64,000 nt of DNA from Paenibacillus sp. V4I3 (GCF_030817215.1 NZ_JAUSZA010000001.1:3818501-3882500), one strand, 5' to 3'. Counted from the first letter of the stretch, positions 21,107 through 30,965 are shown. The notes: a model not told the origin generated them from the letters alone. Numbers and translations: made by a program.

Positions 21107-22187
21107 AATTCCGCCCTCGATATTTGTTAATTAACAGGACTACCAATAGAAAGATCGGCAGCAAGAAAGCAACCCCAGCTTCAGATAATCCAAACAAACC
21201 TAACCAATGTTCTGTCTTTTCAAGCGCTGAAGGTATGACAAACAAGGCGGCTAATGGGAAAATTGCAAAAATAACATAAGGGATCCACTGCTTGTTTGAA
21301 GCAGGCAGGAGCCATTTTATCGTTTCAATAGCTGCCCAAGCGTATAGGGTATTCGTAATGAGAACTCGAAACAAAGTGATATTAAACAACAGATCATCGA
21401 TTCGTTTCACAAAGGGGAGTTCCACATACGAGAACATATTGAGTATAGGATACTTCATATGCTGAAGTTGATGCAGGCTGAAAAAGCCAAAGGAAACAAA
21501 TGCAGTTAACGTATAAGTGAATGTGGTGATTAGATTTGCAATTTGAAAAGCACGGATTAAGTGTGTTTTTTCATTGGTATAAGGAAATAACAAAAGACAA
21601 AGTTCATAACCCAGAAAAGCTATGTAAACCTCAATCCATCCTTTGAATGAGTGAGTGGCATCCTTAAACCAGAAGGTAGTCATTCGCGATAGATCAAAAT
21701 CTTCATAGGCATAAGACAATAGCAAAATATTCCAAATAGTGACATAAAAAGCAAGAACCGCGGTACTGGAGATACTCATAATGCCCTTAGTTAAAAGTAA
21801 GAAAACAAGAATTTCGAACAAAATATACAAATAGGCGGGGTGGAGCGAGGGGAATGATAACGATTTTAGAATTAAAATATATTCTTTACCAACCAAGCTG
21901 CCTAGAATTGCCCATAATCCAGCTAGAACCCCGAAAAAAGGAACTAAAATGAATTTCGGTAAAGCAGATTGTGAAATTTCGAAAATAGTTTTCCCTCTAC
22001 TTAACCGATAAACAAATGAAATTAGCAGTATATTGAAAGCGGCAACGGAAGAACAGATAAGTAAAGCTACCCACCCATTTGTACCAATATTCTCAGATAG
22101 TAGCCGAGGAAGGCTGAATAGGACAACGCCAGTTTGAGCGAAGTTTGCCAAAATGGTGGTCTGATAAAATGGAAGCTTAGCACGCAT
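21099..22187 (-). CDS. gerB: Spore germination receptor subunit B (GerB permease)
   Basis: An integral membrane subunit of the APC superfamily with ten hydrophobic segments, believed to bind the germinant. Family marks are YQTTILANFAQTGVVLFSLP at the N-terminus and later LYAWAAIETIKWLLP. The open frame begins at an ATG (22202) overlapping the gerA stop, but ATG 22187 has AAGGAG seven bases upstream and is preferred, giving 362 residues. Translational coupling with gerA is likely. Confidence 0.92.
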   Translation of the reverse strand: MRAKLPFYQTTILANFAQTGVVLFSLPRLLSENIGTNGWVALLICSSVAAFNILLISFVYRLSRGKTIFEISQSALPKFILVPFFGVLAGLWAILGSLVGKEYILILKSLSFPSLHPAYLYILFEILVFLLLTKGIMSISSTAVLAFYVTIWNILLLSYAYEDFDLSRMTTFWFKDATHSFKGWIEVYIAFLGYELCLLLFPYTNEKTHLIRAFQIANLITTFTYTLTAFVSFGFFSLHQLQHMKYPILNMFSYVELPFVKRIDDLLFNITLFRVLITNTLYAWAAIETIKWLLPASNKQWIPYVIFAIFPLAALFVIPSALEKTEHWLGLFGLSEAGVAFLLPIFLLVVLLINKYRGRNYA

Positions 22188-22198
22188 GAGTGTCTCCT

Positions 22199-23602
22199 TC
22201 ATTCGTTCGGATTATTGGTGGGAGGCTTTTTGAGTTTGGTCAAAATTTGTATGGGTGCTCGGATAATAAGTTCTATCCAACGACTTGGTTTCGACGGTGC
22301 AATTGGGTATAAATAAGATATGCCTAACATGTTAAGCCCAGAAAGTTGAATCATAATAAAGCTGAGTCCACACACCAGGCCGAAATTTCCGAGGAGGCCA
22401 GCCATCAAAATGATCACAAATCGCAGCAAGCGGATGGAAGAGCTCATAATATAGCTTGGTATGACGAATGAGGCGATTGCCGAAATAGCTACCGAGATAA
22501 TGAGGATATTGCTTGTAATGCCAGCCTGAACGGCTGCTTGTCCGATGACGATCCCGCCAACGGTACCGATGGTCGGACCGATTTTGGTAGGTAAACGTGC
22601 GCCTGCTTCACGAAGCAGCTCGATGGTCATTTCCATGACAATGGCCTCTAAAAGAGGCGAGAATGGCACTTTATTGCGAGACTCCATTAAGTTTAACAGC
22701 AGGGTTGGTGGAATCATTTCATAATGATAAGTAACTAAAGATACATAAAATGCAGTGAAGCAAAGTGTGATGAATAAGGCAATGAAGCGTAGAATACGAA
22801 CCGCAGAGGCAACAGCCCATGGTTGATAATAATCGTCTGGCGATGAGAAAAATTCAATAAACGAGGTTGGTGCGCTGAAAGCTATCGGACTCCCGTCTAG
22901 CAGCCCGATCACTTTACCGCTCGTTAGCTTGTCTGCTATATGATCAGGTCGGGCGCTTGTAAGGAATTGTGGGAAGATCGATAGTTTGTCAGGACTTAAG
23001 TATTGCACGAGTGTATTTGTATCATAGATCGCTTGGATATTAAGTTTGTCAATCATTTCGCTTAACTGCTGCACATGTGTGGGTTCTGCAAGTTCCTCCA
23101 AGTAAAGAAGAACCATCGTCGTTCCTGTTCTAGTACCGATTGTGAAGGTGATCGCTTTTAATCCAGAATCCTTGATGCGCCTCCGTATCAAAGACAAATT
23201 TGTACTTAGCGATTCAGTAAATGAGTCCATGGGACCATTAATGACGCTTTCTGTCTCTGAATTTTGAATGGATCGAGATTCAGGCGCGTAAGCTTCGTGT
23301 AAGTAGCCTCTATTTTTAAAGTAAATAGCGATATTTCCAGCCAAAATGCCAGTAACGAGTTCGCTTGCTTGCGGCTTATGTTTATAGGATGATTGGCTCA
23401 GGATAGCGACCATATCGGCATCTTTGTCACTGAAAGGCTCTACGGCATCTTTTCTTAAAGCCTCTGAGCTGACAAGGTGACTGAAATAAATGATATCGAT
23501 TTGCTGTATCGGGAGATGCAGATGAGATAAATCCGAGCAATCGCAGAGCAATTGCAATGTTTGCTCTAGCAGACTATTTTCACTCTTCAAGTCTCCGTTC
23601 AT
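22199..23602 (-). CDS. gerA: Spore germination receptor subunit A (GerA family)
   Basis: The first gene of the gerA-gerB-gerC operon. The 467-residue protein has a large hydrophilic N-terminal domain (about 1-250) and four to six membrane segments after it. Family signatures are GTRTGTTMVLLYLEELAEP, GKVIGLLDGSPIAFSAPTSF, SPDDYYQPW and ARLPTKIGPTIGTVGGIVIG. ATG 23602 has AAGGAG ten bases before it, so the longer frame to 23653 is not used. The germinant cannot be deduced. Expression in the forespore under sigma-G is expected from the family. Confidence 0.92.
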   Translation of the reverse strand: MNGDLKSENSLLEQTLQLLCDCSDLSHLHLPIQQIDIIYFSHLVSSEALRKDAVEPFSDKDADMVAILSQSSYKHKPQASELVTGILAGNIAIYFKNRGYLHEAYAPESRSIQNSETESVINGPMDSFTESLSTNLSLIRRRIKDSGLKAITFTIGTRTGTTMVLLYLEELAEPTHVQQLSEMIDKLNIQAIYDTNTLVQYLSPDKLSIFPQFLTSARPDHIADKLTSGKVIGLLDGSPIAFSAPTSFIEFFSSPDDYYQPWAVASAVRILRFIALFITLCFTAFYVSLVTYHYEMIPPTLLLNLMESRNKVPFSPLLEAIVMEMTIELLREAGARLPTKIGPTIGTVGGIVIGQAAVQAGITSNILIISVAISAIASFVIPSYIMSSSIRLLRFVIILMAGLLGNFGLVCGLSFIMIQLSGLNMLGISYLYPIAPSKPSRWIELIIRAPIQILTKLKKPPTNNPNE

Positions 23603-23827
23603 GCTTATCGATCTCCTTCCTCGCTGTGATTCAGGATTGCCCAATATTTCCATCCTTTATTATGTTTCTTTTTCGAATTCGCTATTCGACTTCACGGAAA
23701 CGATCCCAATCAAGAGTCTTATTTTCCATACATCACCTTGTAGGTTGAATCATATGTTATCATGATAAATGAATATGTGATTAAGTGAATGAACCAAGAG
23801 TTATTCAAAAAAGGAGCTCGAATCTAT

Positions 23828-24758
23828 ATGATCAAACATTCCCCCTACATTCTGCTAGTTCTCGCCACATGTATATGGGGAGGAAATTTTGTTGCTGGCA
23901 AGGCGCTTGTTCTTCACATTCCGCCGATTACGCTGGCTGCATTACGTTGGAGCATTGCTTTTATTTGTCTTCTTCCTTTCTTCGGTAGGCAGGCTTGGCA
24001 GCTAAGAACTGAATTTCTCCGCAGCTGGAAAATGATCCTTTTTCTGTCCGCAACCGGTGTGGCAGGATTCAATACGTTAACCTATGTGGCAGTCCAATAT
24101 ACGGGTTCGATTAATGCATCGTTAATGAATTCGGCCACACCCATCATGGTTGTACTTTTAACCTGGTTAGTTATGAAAGAGCGCTTCGCTTGGTCGGCTT
24201 TACCTGGAATTTTGGTGTCCATGGCTGGTGTGAGCTGGATTATTAGTCGGGGGAGTGTGTCCGCGCTGTTGAGTCTTTCCTTTAACAAAGGCGACCTGTT
24301 CATGCTAGTGGCCGTTCTGTGCTGGGCTCTATATTCGGTGGGTATGAAAAAGATGTCAGGGCGATTCCCATCCAGTCCTTTTTTACTGATTCAAATGACT
24401 GTGGCCTTAGTGCTGCTGCTTCCGCTTTCGGCAGTGGAATGGGCGCTAAAATCGCCGCACGTTTGATTGGAGTCCGCCTCTTGTAACAGGTCTTATTTAT
24501 ATTGGTTTGTTTGCTTCGATTGTTGCTTTCTTGAGCTGGAATCGAGCCATTGAGCTTGCTGGGCCTCAGCGTTGTGCGGGTTTTCTGAATTTGATTCCGA
24601 TGTTCAGTGCCATTTTTGCAACTGCTTTTACCGGGGAAGCGTTAAGGATGTATCATCTTTTAGGGGCTATATGGATCGTGGTTGGGGTATATATCACGAA
24701 TTATGCAATTAAGAAGCAGCAAATGAAAGGCGCAAGAATAGAGATAGCCAAAACCTAG
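23828..24758 (+). pseudogene. EamA/DMT-family transporter, interrupted by a single-base shift
   Basis: A ten-TM drug/metabolite transporter. The first frame (MIKHSPYILLVLATCIWGGN, two EamA repeats) ends at TGA near 24466 with AVEWALKSPHV. Skipping one base near 24460 continues without a break as FDWSPPLVTGLIYIGLF and runs to 24758 with the second EamA repeat (ELAGPQRCAGFLNLIPMFSA). AAAGGAG at about 23808-23815 supports ATG 23828. Two polypeptides or a lost function are possible, and a sequencing error would restore a normal gene of about 310 residues. Confidence 0.85.
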
Positions 24759-24781
24759 CGGAGCTTCCGCTAGGTTTTTTA
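24750..24781 (+). terminator. Rho-independent terminator
   Basis: AAACCTAGCGGA-GCT-TCCGCTAGGTTTTTT, overlapping the end of the EamA gene. Confidence 0.85.
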
Positions 24782-24878
24782 CATGAATCGATTTTCTTCA
24801 AATGATTGAAATGAATATGATTATGATTGGTAAAGCATACTAAACACAATCACATATATACAAAAGGGGCGTAATAAG

Positions 24879-25361
24879 ATGCTTGTAACCAAAGGTTCCC
24901 AAAAATTTTTAGTTTTAACTGTAGCGACCATGTCTATATTTATGTCAGGATGTACAGCTAACCCAAATAACGTTAAACAGCAAGGTACACCAATCAAACA
25001 GCAACAGGTTCAACAAACAAGTAATGAAGATAATCGCATCCAAATAGCGAATGAAGCGGCAGCTAAAATTGCAAAGCAAGACAGCGTAAAACAAGCAAAT
25101 GTGCTGGTAACCAAAAGAAATGCCTATGTTGCAGCTGTGCTAAAAAACGACCAACCATTAACACGGGATATAGAAGACCAAATTGCAAATCAAGTCAGAT
25201 CAACGGATCCGAATATCCAGAATGTTTACGTCTCAACAAATCCAGATTTGGCGAACCGCTTCAATACTTATGTACTTGATGTTCAACAAGGAAGACCTGT
25301 TGCAGGTTTTGTTGAACAGTTTAGTGAGATGGTATCTAGAGTTTTTCCTAACGCCAAATAA
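24879..25361 (+). CDS. YhcN/YlaJ-family sporulation lipoprotein
   Basis: The 160-residue protein has a lipoprotein signal with lipobox IFMSGC (Cys25), a Gln-rich linker, then the YhcN/YlaJ domain: IANEAAAKIAKQDSVKQANV, then VAAVLKNDQPLTRDIEDQIA, and the partner segment STDPNIQNVYVSTNPDLANR. Members are found in the spore inner membrane or coat region. GGGG about nine bases before the ATG serves as ribosome binding site. Followed by a strong terminator. Confidence 0.88.
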   Translation: MLVTKGSQKFLVLTVATMSIFMSGCTANPNNVKQQGTPIKQQQVQQTSNEDNRIQIANEAAAKIAKQDSVKQANVLVTKRNAYVAAVLKNDQPLTRDIEDQIANQVRSTDPNIQNVYVSTNPDLANRFNTYVLDVQQGRPVAGFVEQFSEMVSRVFPNAK

Positions 25362-25389
25362 TTTCTTATTAGGGATGGAAATATTTTAT

Positions 25390-25429
25390 GAGCAGGCAGC
25401 CGGCATTTTTACTGGCTGCCTGCTCGTTT
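25390..25429 (+). terminator. Rho-independent terminator
   Basis: GAGCAGGCAGCC and GGCTGCCTGCTC pair perfectly around a short loop, then TTTT. Confidence 0.85.
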
Positions 25430-25532
25430 TCGGGCAGGGCTCGTCCAGTATGTTCTGAATTGTCCAAGGAACGGGCGCTAGCCGTGTTTGGCATTGCAAA
25501 AGATAAGATTCTTTTATTTCTGTTACCAGCAT

Positions 25533-26153
25533 ATGAATCAGACAAGCCTTTTACAGGAGCTGGTTTGTTTGCCTTCGTTACAAAAACACGTTGTAATCAT
25601 TTTGGGAAGTTTACTGATCTCAATGGGTATTAATTTTTTTCTGATGCCTTTTAAGGTACTAGATGGCGGGCTCATTGGAATTGCCCTTATTATCAATTAT
25701 TTGTTTGGACTCAAAGTGGGACTTATTATGTTTTTGTGCAGCATTCCTATTTTTATATTGGTATGGTTCCATTACAGTGACATGTTTTACAACAGCATTT
25801 ATGGGTTGTTTTTTTCTTCATTCGTTATCGATTTTTTAGTGCCATACCGTGATCTTTTCTTATATTATGTGGATTTAACAGCATTCAGCAGTTCCTTGAT
25901 CGGCGGATTTATTGTGGGTACTGGAATAGGAATTATGCTGCGTTATGAAACCAGTACCGGAGGGACGGATTTGCTGGCTCAATATTTTTCAAAGTGGGTT
26001 CCTATAAATGTGGGAATAATTATTTTTATAATCGATGGTATGATTATCTGCCTTGGAGGACTACTGCTTTCGGCTGAAACATTTCTGCTCTCCATCCTTA
26101 CAATTACCGCAGGCGGGATAGCTACTAGTCTTTGTACGATGAAATTGAAATAG
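25533..26153 (+). CDS. YitT/DUF161-family membrane protein
   Basis: About 206 residues with five predicted membrane segments. The signatures of the YitT family are GINFFLMPFKVLDGGLIGIA near the N-terminus and GTGIGIMLRYETSTGGTDLL later. It lacks the long C-terminal DUF2179 domain of full YitT proteins and so resembles the short YczE/YitT type. The transported substrate is unknown. The start is uncertain: ATG 25533 is the best candidate but has no clear ribosome binding site, while the open frame extends to a TTG at 25488. Followed by a strong terminator. Confidence 0.75.
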   Translation: MNQTSLLQELVCLPSLQKHVVIILGSLLISMGINFFLMPFKVLDGGLIGIALIINYLFGLKVGLIMFLCSIPIFILVWFHYSDMFYNSIYGLFFSSFVIDFLVPYRDLFLYYVDLTAFSSSLIGGFIVGTGIGIMLRYETSTGGTDLLAQYFSKWVPINVGIIIFIIDGMIICLGGLLLSAETFLLSILTITAGGIATSLCTMKLK

Positions 26154-26165
26154 CACTGGAGTGCC

Positions 26166-26207
26166 AAAAAACTGCGTCCCCTACAACCGTAGAGAACGCA
26201 GTTTTTT
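26166..26207 (+). terminator. Rho-independent terminator
   Basis: AAAAAACTGCGT and ACGCAGTTTTTT flank a loop with a small inner CTAC/GTAG stem. Confidence 0.85.
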
Positions 26208-26316
26208 GTTTTTATCTATTTTCTTCAAATGTGCATGATTGCGGTGGAGGAGATTAATAGTGCCGATAGCGTCTGAAGCCTATCTTTCAACCAAAATATA
26301 TTAAACTTAGCGTAAT

Positions 26317-26343
26317 AATCGGGATAATCGGGATGATCGGGAT
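26317..26343. repeat. Three tandem 9-bp units
   Basis: AATCGGGAT, AATCGGGAT, GATCGGGAT in direct succession, about 120 bases upstream of the chromate transporter start. The rest of the 26208-26462 gap shows no gene. Confidence 0.7.
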
Positions 26344-26462
26344 TGAATTGGACGTACATCCTACATTATAAGAGATAATGAGAGAAAAGATTAAATCTTT
26401 TGATTGGACAATAAGTGATCTTTAGTTCAAAATAGAATTAAGTGCAGGGGAGGTCAGCCAAC

Positions 26463-27107
26463 ATGCCGATGAATAACTTTCGTCATTTACTACGTATTTT
26501 TTGGACGTTTCTTCGTATCAGTCCACTTACATTCGGTGGTGGTTATGCCATGCTACCTGCTATCCAAAGAGAAGTTGTCGTTACGAACAAGTGGATGACC
26601 GACGATGAGATGTCGGAACTGCTTGCTATTTCAGGTGCCGCTCCAGGCGGTGTAGGCGTTAATGTATCAGCTTTAGTAGGGTATCATTTGGCAGGAATAA
26701 GAGGAGCAGTAGCAGCCGTCATCGGCATTACGCTTCCTACTTTTTTTATTGTGATACTCCTGAGTATCATTTACTCATTTCTTCAAGGTTATCCCAAAAT
26801 GCAAGCCATTATGGAAGGTATCCATGCCGCTATTGTAGGATTGATCGCTGCCGCTGCTTACAAAATGGCGAAATCCTCAATTATAGATAAAATGACGCTA
26901 ATAGCCACAGTTTGCACCGTTCTTCTGCTGCTCTTCCTACCGATTTCACCTATTTTAATGATTATATTCGGTCTATTGGTCGGGATTGCCGTTGTTTTCC
27001 TGAAACAACGCTGGGGAATGAAGAACCCGATCAAGAAGCAAGAGGACTCTATGTCAGGGGACAAAAGCAATCGTACTGCCGACTTTTACTTCGCAGACGG
27101 GATTTGA
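26463..27107 (+). CDS. Chromate transporter, first CHR half (ChrA-type)
   Basis: A 214-residue membrane protein with one CHR domain. Marks: RISPLTFGGGYAMLPAIQRE, WMTDDEMSELLAISGAAPGG and GVNVSALVGYHLAGIRGAVA, each a CHR family hallmark, followed by four to five more hydrophobic segments. The gene is half-size; two adjacent short CHR proteins work together in Bacillus. GGGGAGG at about 26448-26454 supports ATG 26463. The second half follows directly but is frameshifted. The role (chromate or other anion movement) is inferred from the family. Confidence 0.88.
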   Translation: MPMNNFRHLLRIFWTFLRISPLTFGGGYAMLPAIQREVVVTNKWMTDDEMSELLAISGAAPGGVGVNVSALVGYHLAGIRGAVAAVIGITLPTFFIVILLSIIYSFLQGYPKMQAIMEGIHAAIVGLIAAAAYKMAKSSIIDKMTLIATVCTVLLLLFLPISPILMIIFGLLVGIAVVFLKQRWGMKNPIKKQEDSMSGDKSNRTADFYFADGI

Positions 27108-27110
27108 GGA

Positions 27111-27666
27111 ATGAGGTGGATTATGCTCTTAAGTTTGTTTATTACTTTTTTTAAAATTGGCATTATCTCCTTCGGTGGCGGTTACGCCATGATACCTGTT
27201 ATCCAGCGCGAGGTGGAGAGGCATCAATGGCTCACTTCAGATGATTTTAATAACGTTATATCCTTAGCTGGTACTGGACCCGGGCCTATAGCAACGAATA
27301 GTGCCACTTTAATCGGTTTTCATACAGCCGGTGTACCTGGTGCTATTGCAGCTACGCTAGGAATGGTGCTGCCTTCACTCATCCTTATTATTGTATTAGC
27401 CGCTTTCTTGTATAAATGGCACGCGAATAAATGGTTTAAATCTTCTTTCTATGGTTTGAAACCGAGTCGTAACAGGCTTTATCATTTTTGCAGCGATACA
27501 CTTCGGGTGGTCGGGGTTAGGTTCAGTGAAGTACCAAATATCATGGGACCAAATTGCGACGGTGCTTATTGCGGTAGGTGCCTTTCTGGCAATTATTAAA
27601 TATAAGCTGCATCCTTTTATGGTCATCGTATTTGCGGGTGTTATGGGCATTGTTTTTTTTCAGTAA
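27111..27666 (+). pseudogene. Chromate transporter, second CHR half, frameshifted
   Basis: The frame begins MRWIMLLSLFITFFKIGIIS, FGGGYAMIPVIQRE (CHR hallmark), and is intact to about 27464. An extra base near 27465 throws it out of frame. Skipping that base gives VVTGFIIFAAIHFGWSGLGS and then KYKLHPFMVIVFAGVMGIVF with a TAA at 27664-27666, a normal CHR C-terminus. The frame carries on to 27599 with unrelated sequence if not corrected. Two starts are possible, ATG 27111 or ATG 27123. It may be a pseudogene or an assembly error. Confidence 0.85.
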
Positions 27667-27689
27667 TTTATTAAGCATCTTCTTACAGG

Positions 27690-27736
27690 ACTCTCTTTTC
27701 ATTCCTTCAGATGGAGTGAAAGGGGGTTTTTTCGTA
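27690..27736 (+). terminator. Imperfect rho-independent terminator
   Basis: CTTTTCATTCC and GGAGTGAAAGG flank TTCAGAT, with GGGGTTTTTT after; the stem has one or two mismatches. Confidence 0.55.
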
Positions 27737-27781
27737 TTATTGTGTATTATTTGTGTCGAATAGTGATAAAAAAATATTTTA

Positions 27782-27858
27782 TGTGCTATAAACAATATTA
27801 TATTCACTTATTTCGTTATATAATGTACACTATATAATAAATAGAACACACTATATAA
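27782..27858 (+). promoter_or_regulatory. Candidate CcpN operators upstream of pckA
   Basis: TGTGCTATAAA at 27782-27792 matches ten of eleven positions of the Bacillus CcpN consensus TRTGHYATAYW. TACACTATATA at 27826-27836 matches nine, and CACACTATATA at 27848-27858 matches eight. The last two share ACACTATATAA and are 21 bases apart, two helical turns. ccpN itself is the gene after pckA. Confidence 0.45.
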
Positions 27859-27888
27859 ATAAGCCTTATTGAAGAGAGGAATGGGAGA

Positions 27889-29457
27889 ATGAGCATAGAA
27901 CTAAAGGTTGAACAGCTAAGAGCAGGTGCCACCCACAATAATTTGTCAGTGTCAGAGCTAATGAGAATGAGCATCGAGCGCAAAGAAGGATCTTTCGCAT
28001 CTTCCGGAGCGCTTCAAGTGAACACTGGTAAGTATACAGGGCGTTCTCCCAAGGACAAATACATTGTAAATGAGGCTTCAGTAACTGATCATATCGATTG
28101 GGGAGCTGTGAATCAGCCGATGTCGGAGCAGCAATTCGAGCGGCTGTATCAAAAAGCGCAAGACTACATGGCGACGAAAGAATTATTCATCTTTGATGGT
28201 TTTGCAGGAGCAGATTTGGCATACAGGCTGCCGATTCGAGTTGTCAATGAGTATGCTTGGCACAATTTGTTCGCCCGACAACTGTTTATTCGTCCGAGTA
28301 AGATTGAACTGATGGCACATAAGCCTGAGTTCACAGTCATTGCTCTGCCGGGGTTAAAAGCCGATCCACTCACTGACGGTACCAGGTCAGAAACTTTCAT
28401 CTGTCTCTCCATGGAGAAAAAGATCGTACTGATTGGTGGTACGGAGTACGCGGGTGAAATGAAGAAATCCATTTTCAGCGTTATGAATTATATCTTGCCT
28501 GGTCAAGATGTTCTACCTATGCATTGCTCGGCCAATGTTAGTGAAGAAGGAAATGTAGCCTTGTTCTTCGGGTTATCTGGCACGGGGAAAACGACACTTT
28601 CGGCTGACCCGAATCGCCGTCTCATTGGCGATGATGAACACGGCTGGTCAGAGACGGGTGTGTTTAATTTCGAGGGAGGCTGCTACGCAAAATGCGCTGG
28701 CCTTACCGAGGAGAAGGAACCGCAGATTTGGCAGGCCATCCGATTCGGCACTGTTTTGGAGAATGTGGTGATTGATCCAACGAGTGGCGTTGCCGATTAC
28801 GGCAATACGCAGATCACGGAGAATACACGTGCAGCCTATCCGTTGGAGTATATCCCAGGAGTTAAGATTCCTGGAACCGCTGGTCATCCTGATGTCATCA
28901 TGTTCTTGACGGCAGATGCTTCCGGAGTTCTGCCTCCCATATCCAAGCTGACGAAAGAACAAGCGATGTACCACTTCTTGTCTGGCTACACGTCAAAGCT
29001 CGCAGGTACGGAACGCGGAGTTACGGAACCGGAAGCCACATTCTCTACTTGTTTCGGGGCGCCTTTCCTGCCGCTTCGTCCTAACGTTTATGCACAAATG
29101 CTGGGGCGTAAGATTGAAGAACATAAAGCCAATGTGTACCTCATTAATACAGGTTGGGTTGGCGGTTCTTACGGCGAAGGCAAACGGATGAACTTAGTCT
29201 ATACAAGAGCGATGGTTACAGCTGCTCTAAATGGCAGCTTGGAGAAGACGACTTTCACAGAAGTACCTTTCTTCGGTCTGTTATGTCCTGATGCGGTACC
29301 AGGGGTCCCGAGCGAGCTCTTGCTGCCAAGGAACACTTGGCAAGATCAAAGTCAATATGACGCCAAGGCGAAGGAATTAGCGCAGCGTTTTATCCACAAC
29401 TTCCAAAAATTCGCGGATGTCGATGAACGAATCATCACTGCTGGACCTAAGATTTGA
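27889..29457 (+). CDS. pckA: Phosphoenolpyruvate carboxykinase (ATP)
   Basis: It converts oxaloacetate plus ATP to phosphoenolpyruvate, the entry step of gluconeogenesis from TCA intermediates. The 522-residue protein has the ATP-PEPCK signature: Walker-like loop [14 protein letters not shown] (228-235 for GLSGTGKT), metal/substrate residues in LIGDDEHGW, and the upstream motif [20 protein letters not shown] with catalytic Lys. Length is standard. AGAGAGG about ten bases before ATG. It heads a gluconeogenic block with ccpN, yqfL and glpX. CcpN-type repression in the presence of glucose is likely from the upstream boxes. Confidence 0.97.
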   Translation: MSIELKVEQLRAGATHNNLSVSELMRMSIERKEGSFASSGALQVNTGKYTGRSPKDKYIVNEASVTDHIDWGAVNQPMSEQQFERLYQKAQDYMATKELFIFDGFAGADLAYRLPIRVVNEYAWHNLFARQLFIRPSKIELMAHKPEFTVIALPGLKADPLTDGTRSETFICLSMEKKIVLIGGTEYAGEMKKSIFSVMNYILPGQDVLPMHCSANVSEEGNVALFFGLSGTGKTTLSADPNRRLIGDDEHGWSETGVFNFEGGCYAKCAGLTEEKEPQIWQAIRFGTVLENVVIDPTSGVADYGNTQITENTRAAYPLEYIPGVKIPGTAGHPDVIMFLTADASGVLPPISKLTKEQAMYHFLSGYTSKLAGTERGVTEPEATFSTCFGAPFLPLRPNVYAQMLGRKIEEHKANVYLINTGWVGGSYGEGKRMNLVYTRAMVTAALNGSLEKTTFTEVPFFGLLCPDAVPGVPSELLLPRNTWQDQSQYDAKAKELAQRFIHNFQKFADVDERIITAGPKI

Positions 29458-29516
29458 AACGAGGTCTAGATGAGTTAGAATAGATAGGACATGTATTATG
29501 AAGGGAGGGAAACCTC

Positions 29517-30149
29517 ATCGAGCTTACATCCCGACAGATGGAAATTATTGATCTCGTCAAAAAGCATGCACCCATTACAGGGGAGCGAATTGCTGAATTG
29601 CTTGGAATTAGCCGTCCGACCATTCGTTCCGATCTTGCTGTTTTGGTTATGCTTCGCCATATTGATGCTAAGCCAAAGGTTGGATATTTCCTAGGAACAG
29701 CTGCTCTTGAAGTAGATTCACCATTCAAGCATATAGAAGCTGTAAGAGTAAAGGATGTTATGGGAATCCCTATTGTTCTAAGGGAAACCGTCACCGTAAG
29801 CGATGCTGTAGTAACTCTTTTTCTCGAAAATGTAGGAAGCTTGATAATTGTGAATTTGCAGGGGGCTTTAGCAGGTATTGTTACACGGAAGGACTTGCTA
29901 AAGGTGACGCTTGGGCAGGCGACGGCAAATACGATGCCCGTTTCACTAGTCATGACAAGGCATCCGAATGTTGTGACGGTAAACCCGGAAGACAGTGTAT
30001 TAGAAGCAGCGCGGAAAATGATTCATCATCAAGTGGATGGGCTGCCTGTGGTTAAGAGTGAGGCTGATCAAGAGCCAGGTGAAGTGGTTGGCCGAATTAC
30101 GAAAACAACAATGACCAAATTGCTGCTTGATGTAGCGCTGGGGACTTAA
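29517..30149 (+). CDS. ccpN: CcpN-type repressor of gluconeogenesis (HTH plus two CBS domains)
   Basis: An N-terminal DeoR-like helix-turn-helix (IAELLGISRPTIRSDLAVLV) is followed by two CBS domains (VKDVMGIPIVLRETVTVSDA; LVMTRHPNVVTVNPEDSVLE). In B. subtilis CcpN represses pckA and gapB and is cotranscribed with yqfL; the same order is seen here. Oddity: homologues begin a few residues before the ATG at 29538, and that ATG has no ribosome binding site. GGGAGGG at 29503-29509 sits seven bases before an in-frame ATC at 29517, giving (M)ELTSRQMEIID. An ATC start is therefore proposed; otherwise the start is 29538. Confidence 0.85.
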   Translation: MELTSRQMEIIDLVKKHAPITGERIAELLGISRPTIRSDLAVLVMLRHIDAKPKVGYFLGTAALEVDSPFKHIEAVRVKDVMGIPIVLRETVTVSDAVVTLFLENVGSLIIVNLQGALAGIVTRKDLLKVTLGQATANTMPVSLVMTRHPNVVTVNPEDSVLEAARKMIHHQVDGLPVVKSEADQEPGEVVGRITKTTMTKLLLDVALGT

Positions 30150-30164
30150 TCAGGGGGAGTGTAA

Positions 30165-30965
30165 GTGGGAGAGAAGATTTATACGATTTTCGTTTGTTCG
30201 GATTCAGTGGGGGAAACGGCGAATACTGTCGTACAAGCAACGATCCGCCAATTTAATGCAAGCCAAGTGCAAGTCAGGCGTTTCGGATCTATCCGAACGG
30301 AAGATGAAGTACGTGCTTTAGTAGAAGAGGCAGCGAAAGTGGATGGGTTCATTGCTTATACGCTAGTACTACCTGAACTTAGAGAGATGATGCGGCAGGA
30401 AGCCATACGTTTAAGTGTAAATGCCATTGATATCATGGGACCCATGATGCAGGCTTTCATAGATACCTTTAAGGGTTCTCCGAAGCGGAAAGTCGGTCTG
30501 CTTTATCAGCTGGATGAACAATATTACCAGCGAGTGGAAGCGGTCGAGTTCACTGTAAACAGTGACGATGGCAAGGACCCAAGCGCTATGAAGCAAGCGC
30601 AGATTGTTTTAATTGGACCTTCCCGAACCTCCAAAACGCCACTCAGCATTTATTTGGCGCACAAAGGCTATAAGGTGGCGAATTACCCGCTTGTTCCTGA
30701 GGTAAAGCCGCCTGCAATTATATATGAGCTAGACCCGAGTAGATTGATTGGTTTGACGATGAGTCCTGAACATCTGGTACGTATTCGTACGGAACGTCTG
30801 AAAGCGGTTGGACTACCTTTTGGCGCTAAATATGCGACAGGGGAGCGAGTCGAAGAAGAGCTGGCATTCGCAATGAAATTATATCGTGAGCTTGGTTGTA
30901 AGATCATCGATGTAAGTGAGAAAGCCATTGAAGAAACGGCTGGTCTGATTTTGGCAGACAGATAG
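30165..30965 (+). CDS. yqfL: Bifunctional kinase/pyrophosphorylase of the PPDK-regulator family (YqfL)
   Basis: A 266-residue DUF299 (Kinase-PPPase) protein. The family phosphorylates PPDK or PEP synthase with ADP and reverses it with phosphate; in B. subtilis YqfL modulates CcpN activity. Marks: FVCSDSVGETANTVVQATIR at the N-terminus, the P-loop IGPSRTSKTPLSIYLAHKGY, VANYPLVPEV, and YATGERVEEEL. GTG start at 30165, six bases after AGGGGGAG. It lies 15 bases after ccpN. Confidence 0.93.
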   Translation: MGEKIYTIFVCSDSVGETANTVVQATIRQFNASQVQVRRFGSIRTEDEVRALVEEAAKVDGFIAYTLVLPELREMMRQEAIRLSVNAIDIMGPMMQAFIDTFKGSPKRKVGLLYQLDEQYYQRVEAVEFTVNSDDGKDPSAMKQAQIVLIGPSRTSKTPLSIYLAHKGYKVANYPLVPEVKPPAIIYELDPSRLIGLTMSPEHLVRIRTERLKAVGLPFGAKYATGERVEEELAFAMKLYRELGCKIIDVSEKAIEETAGLILADR

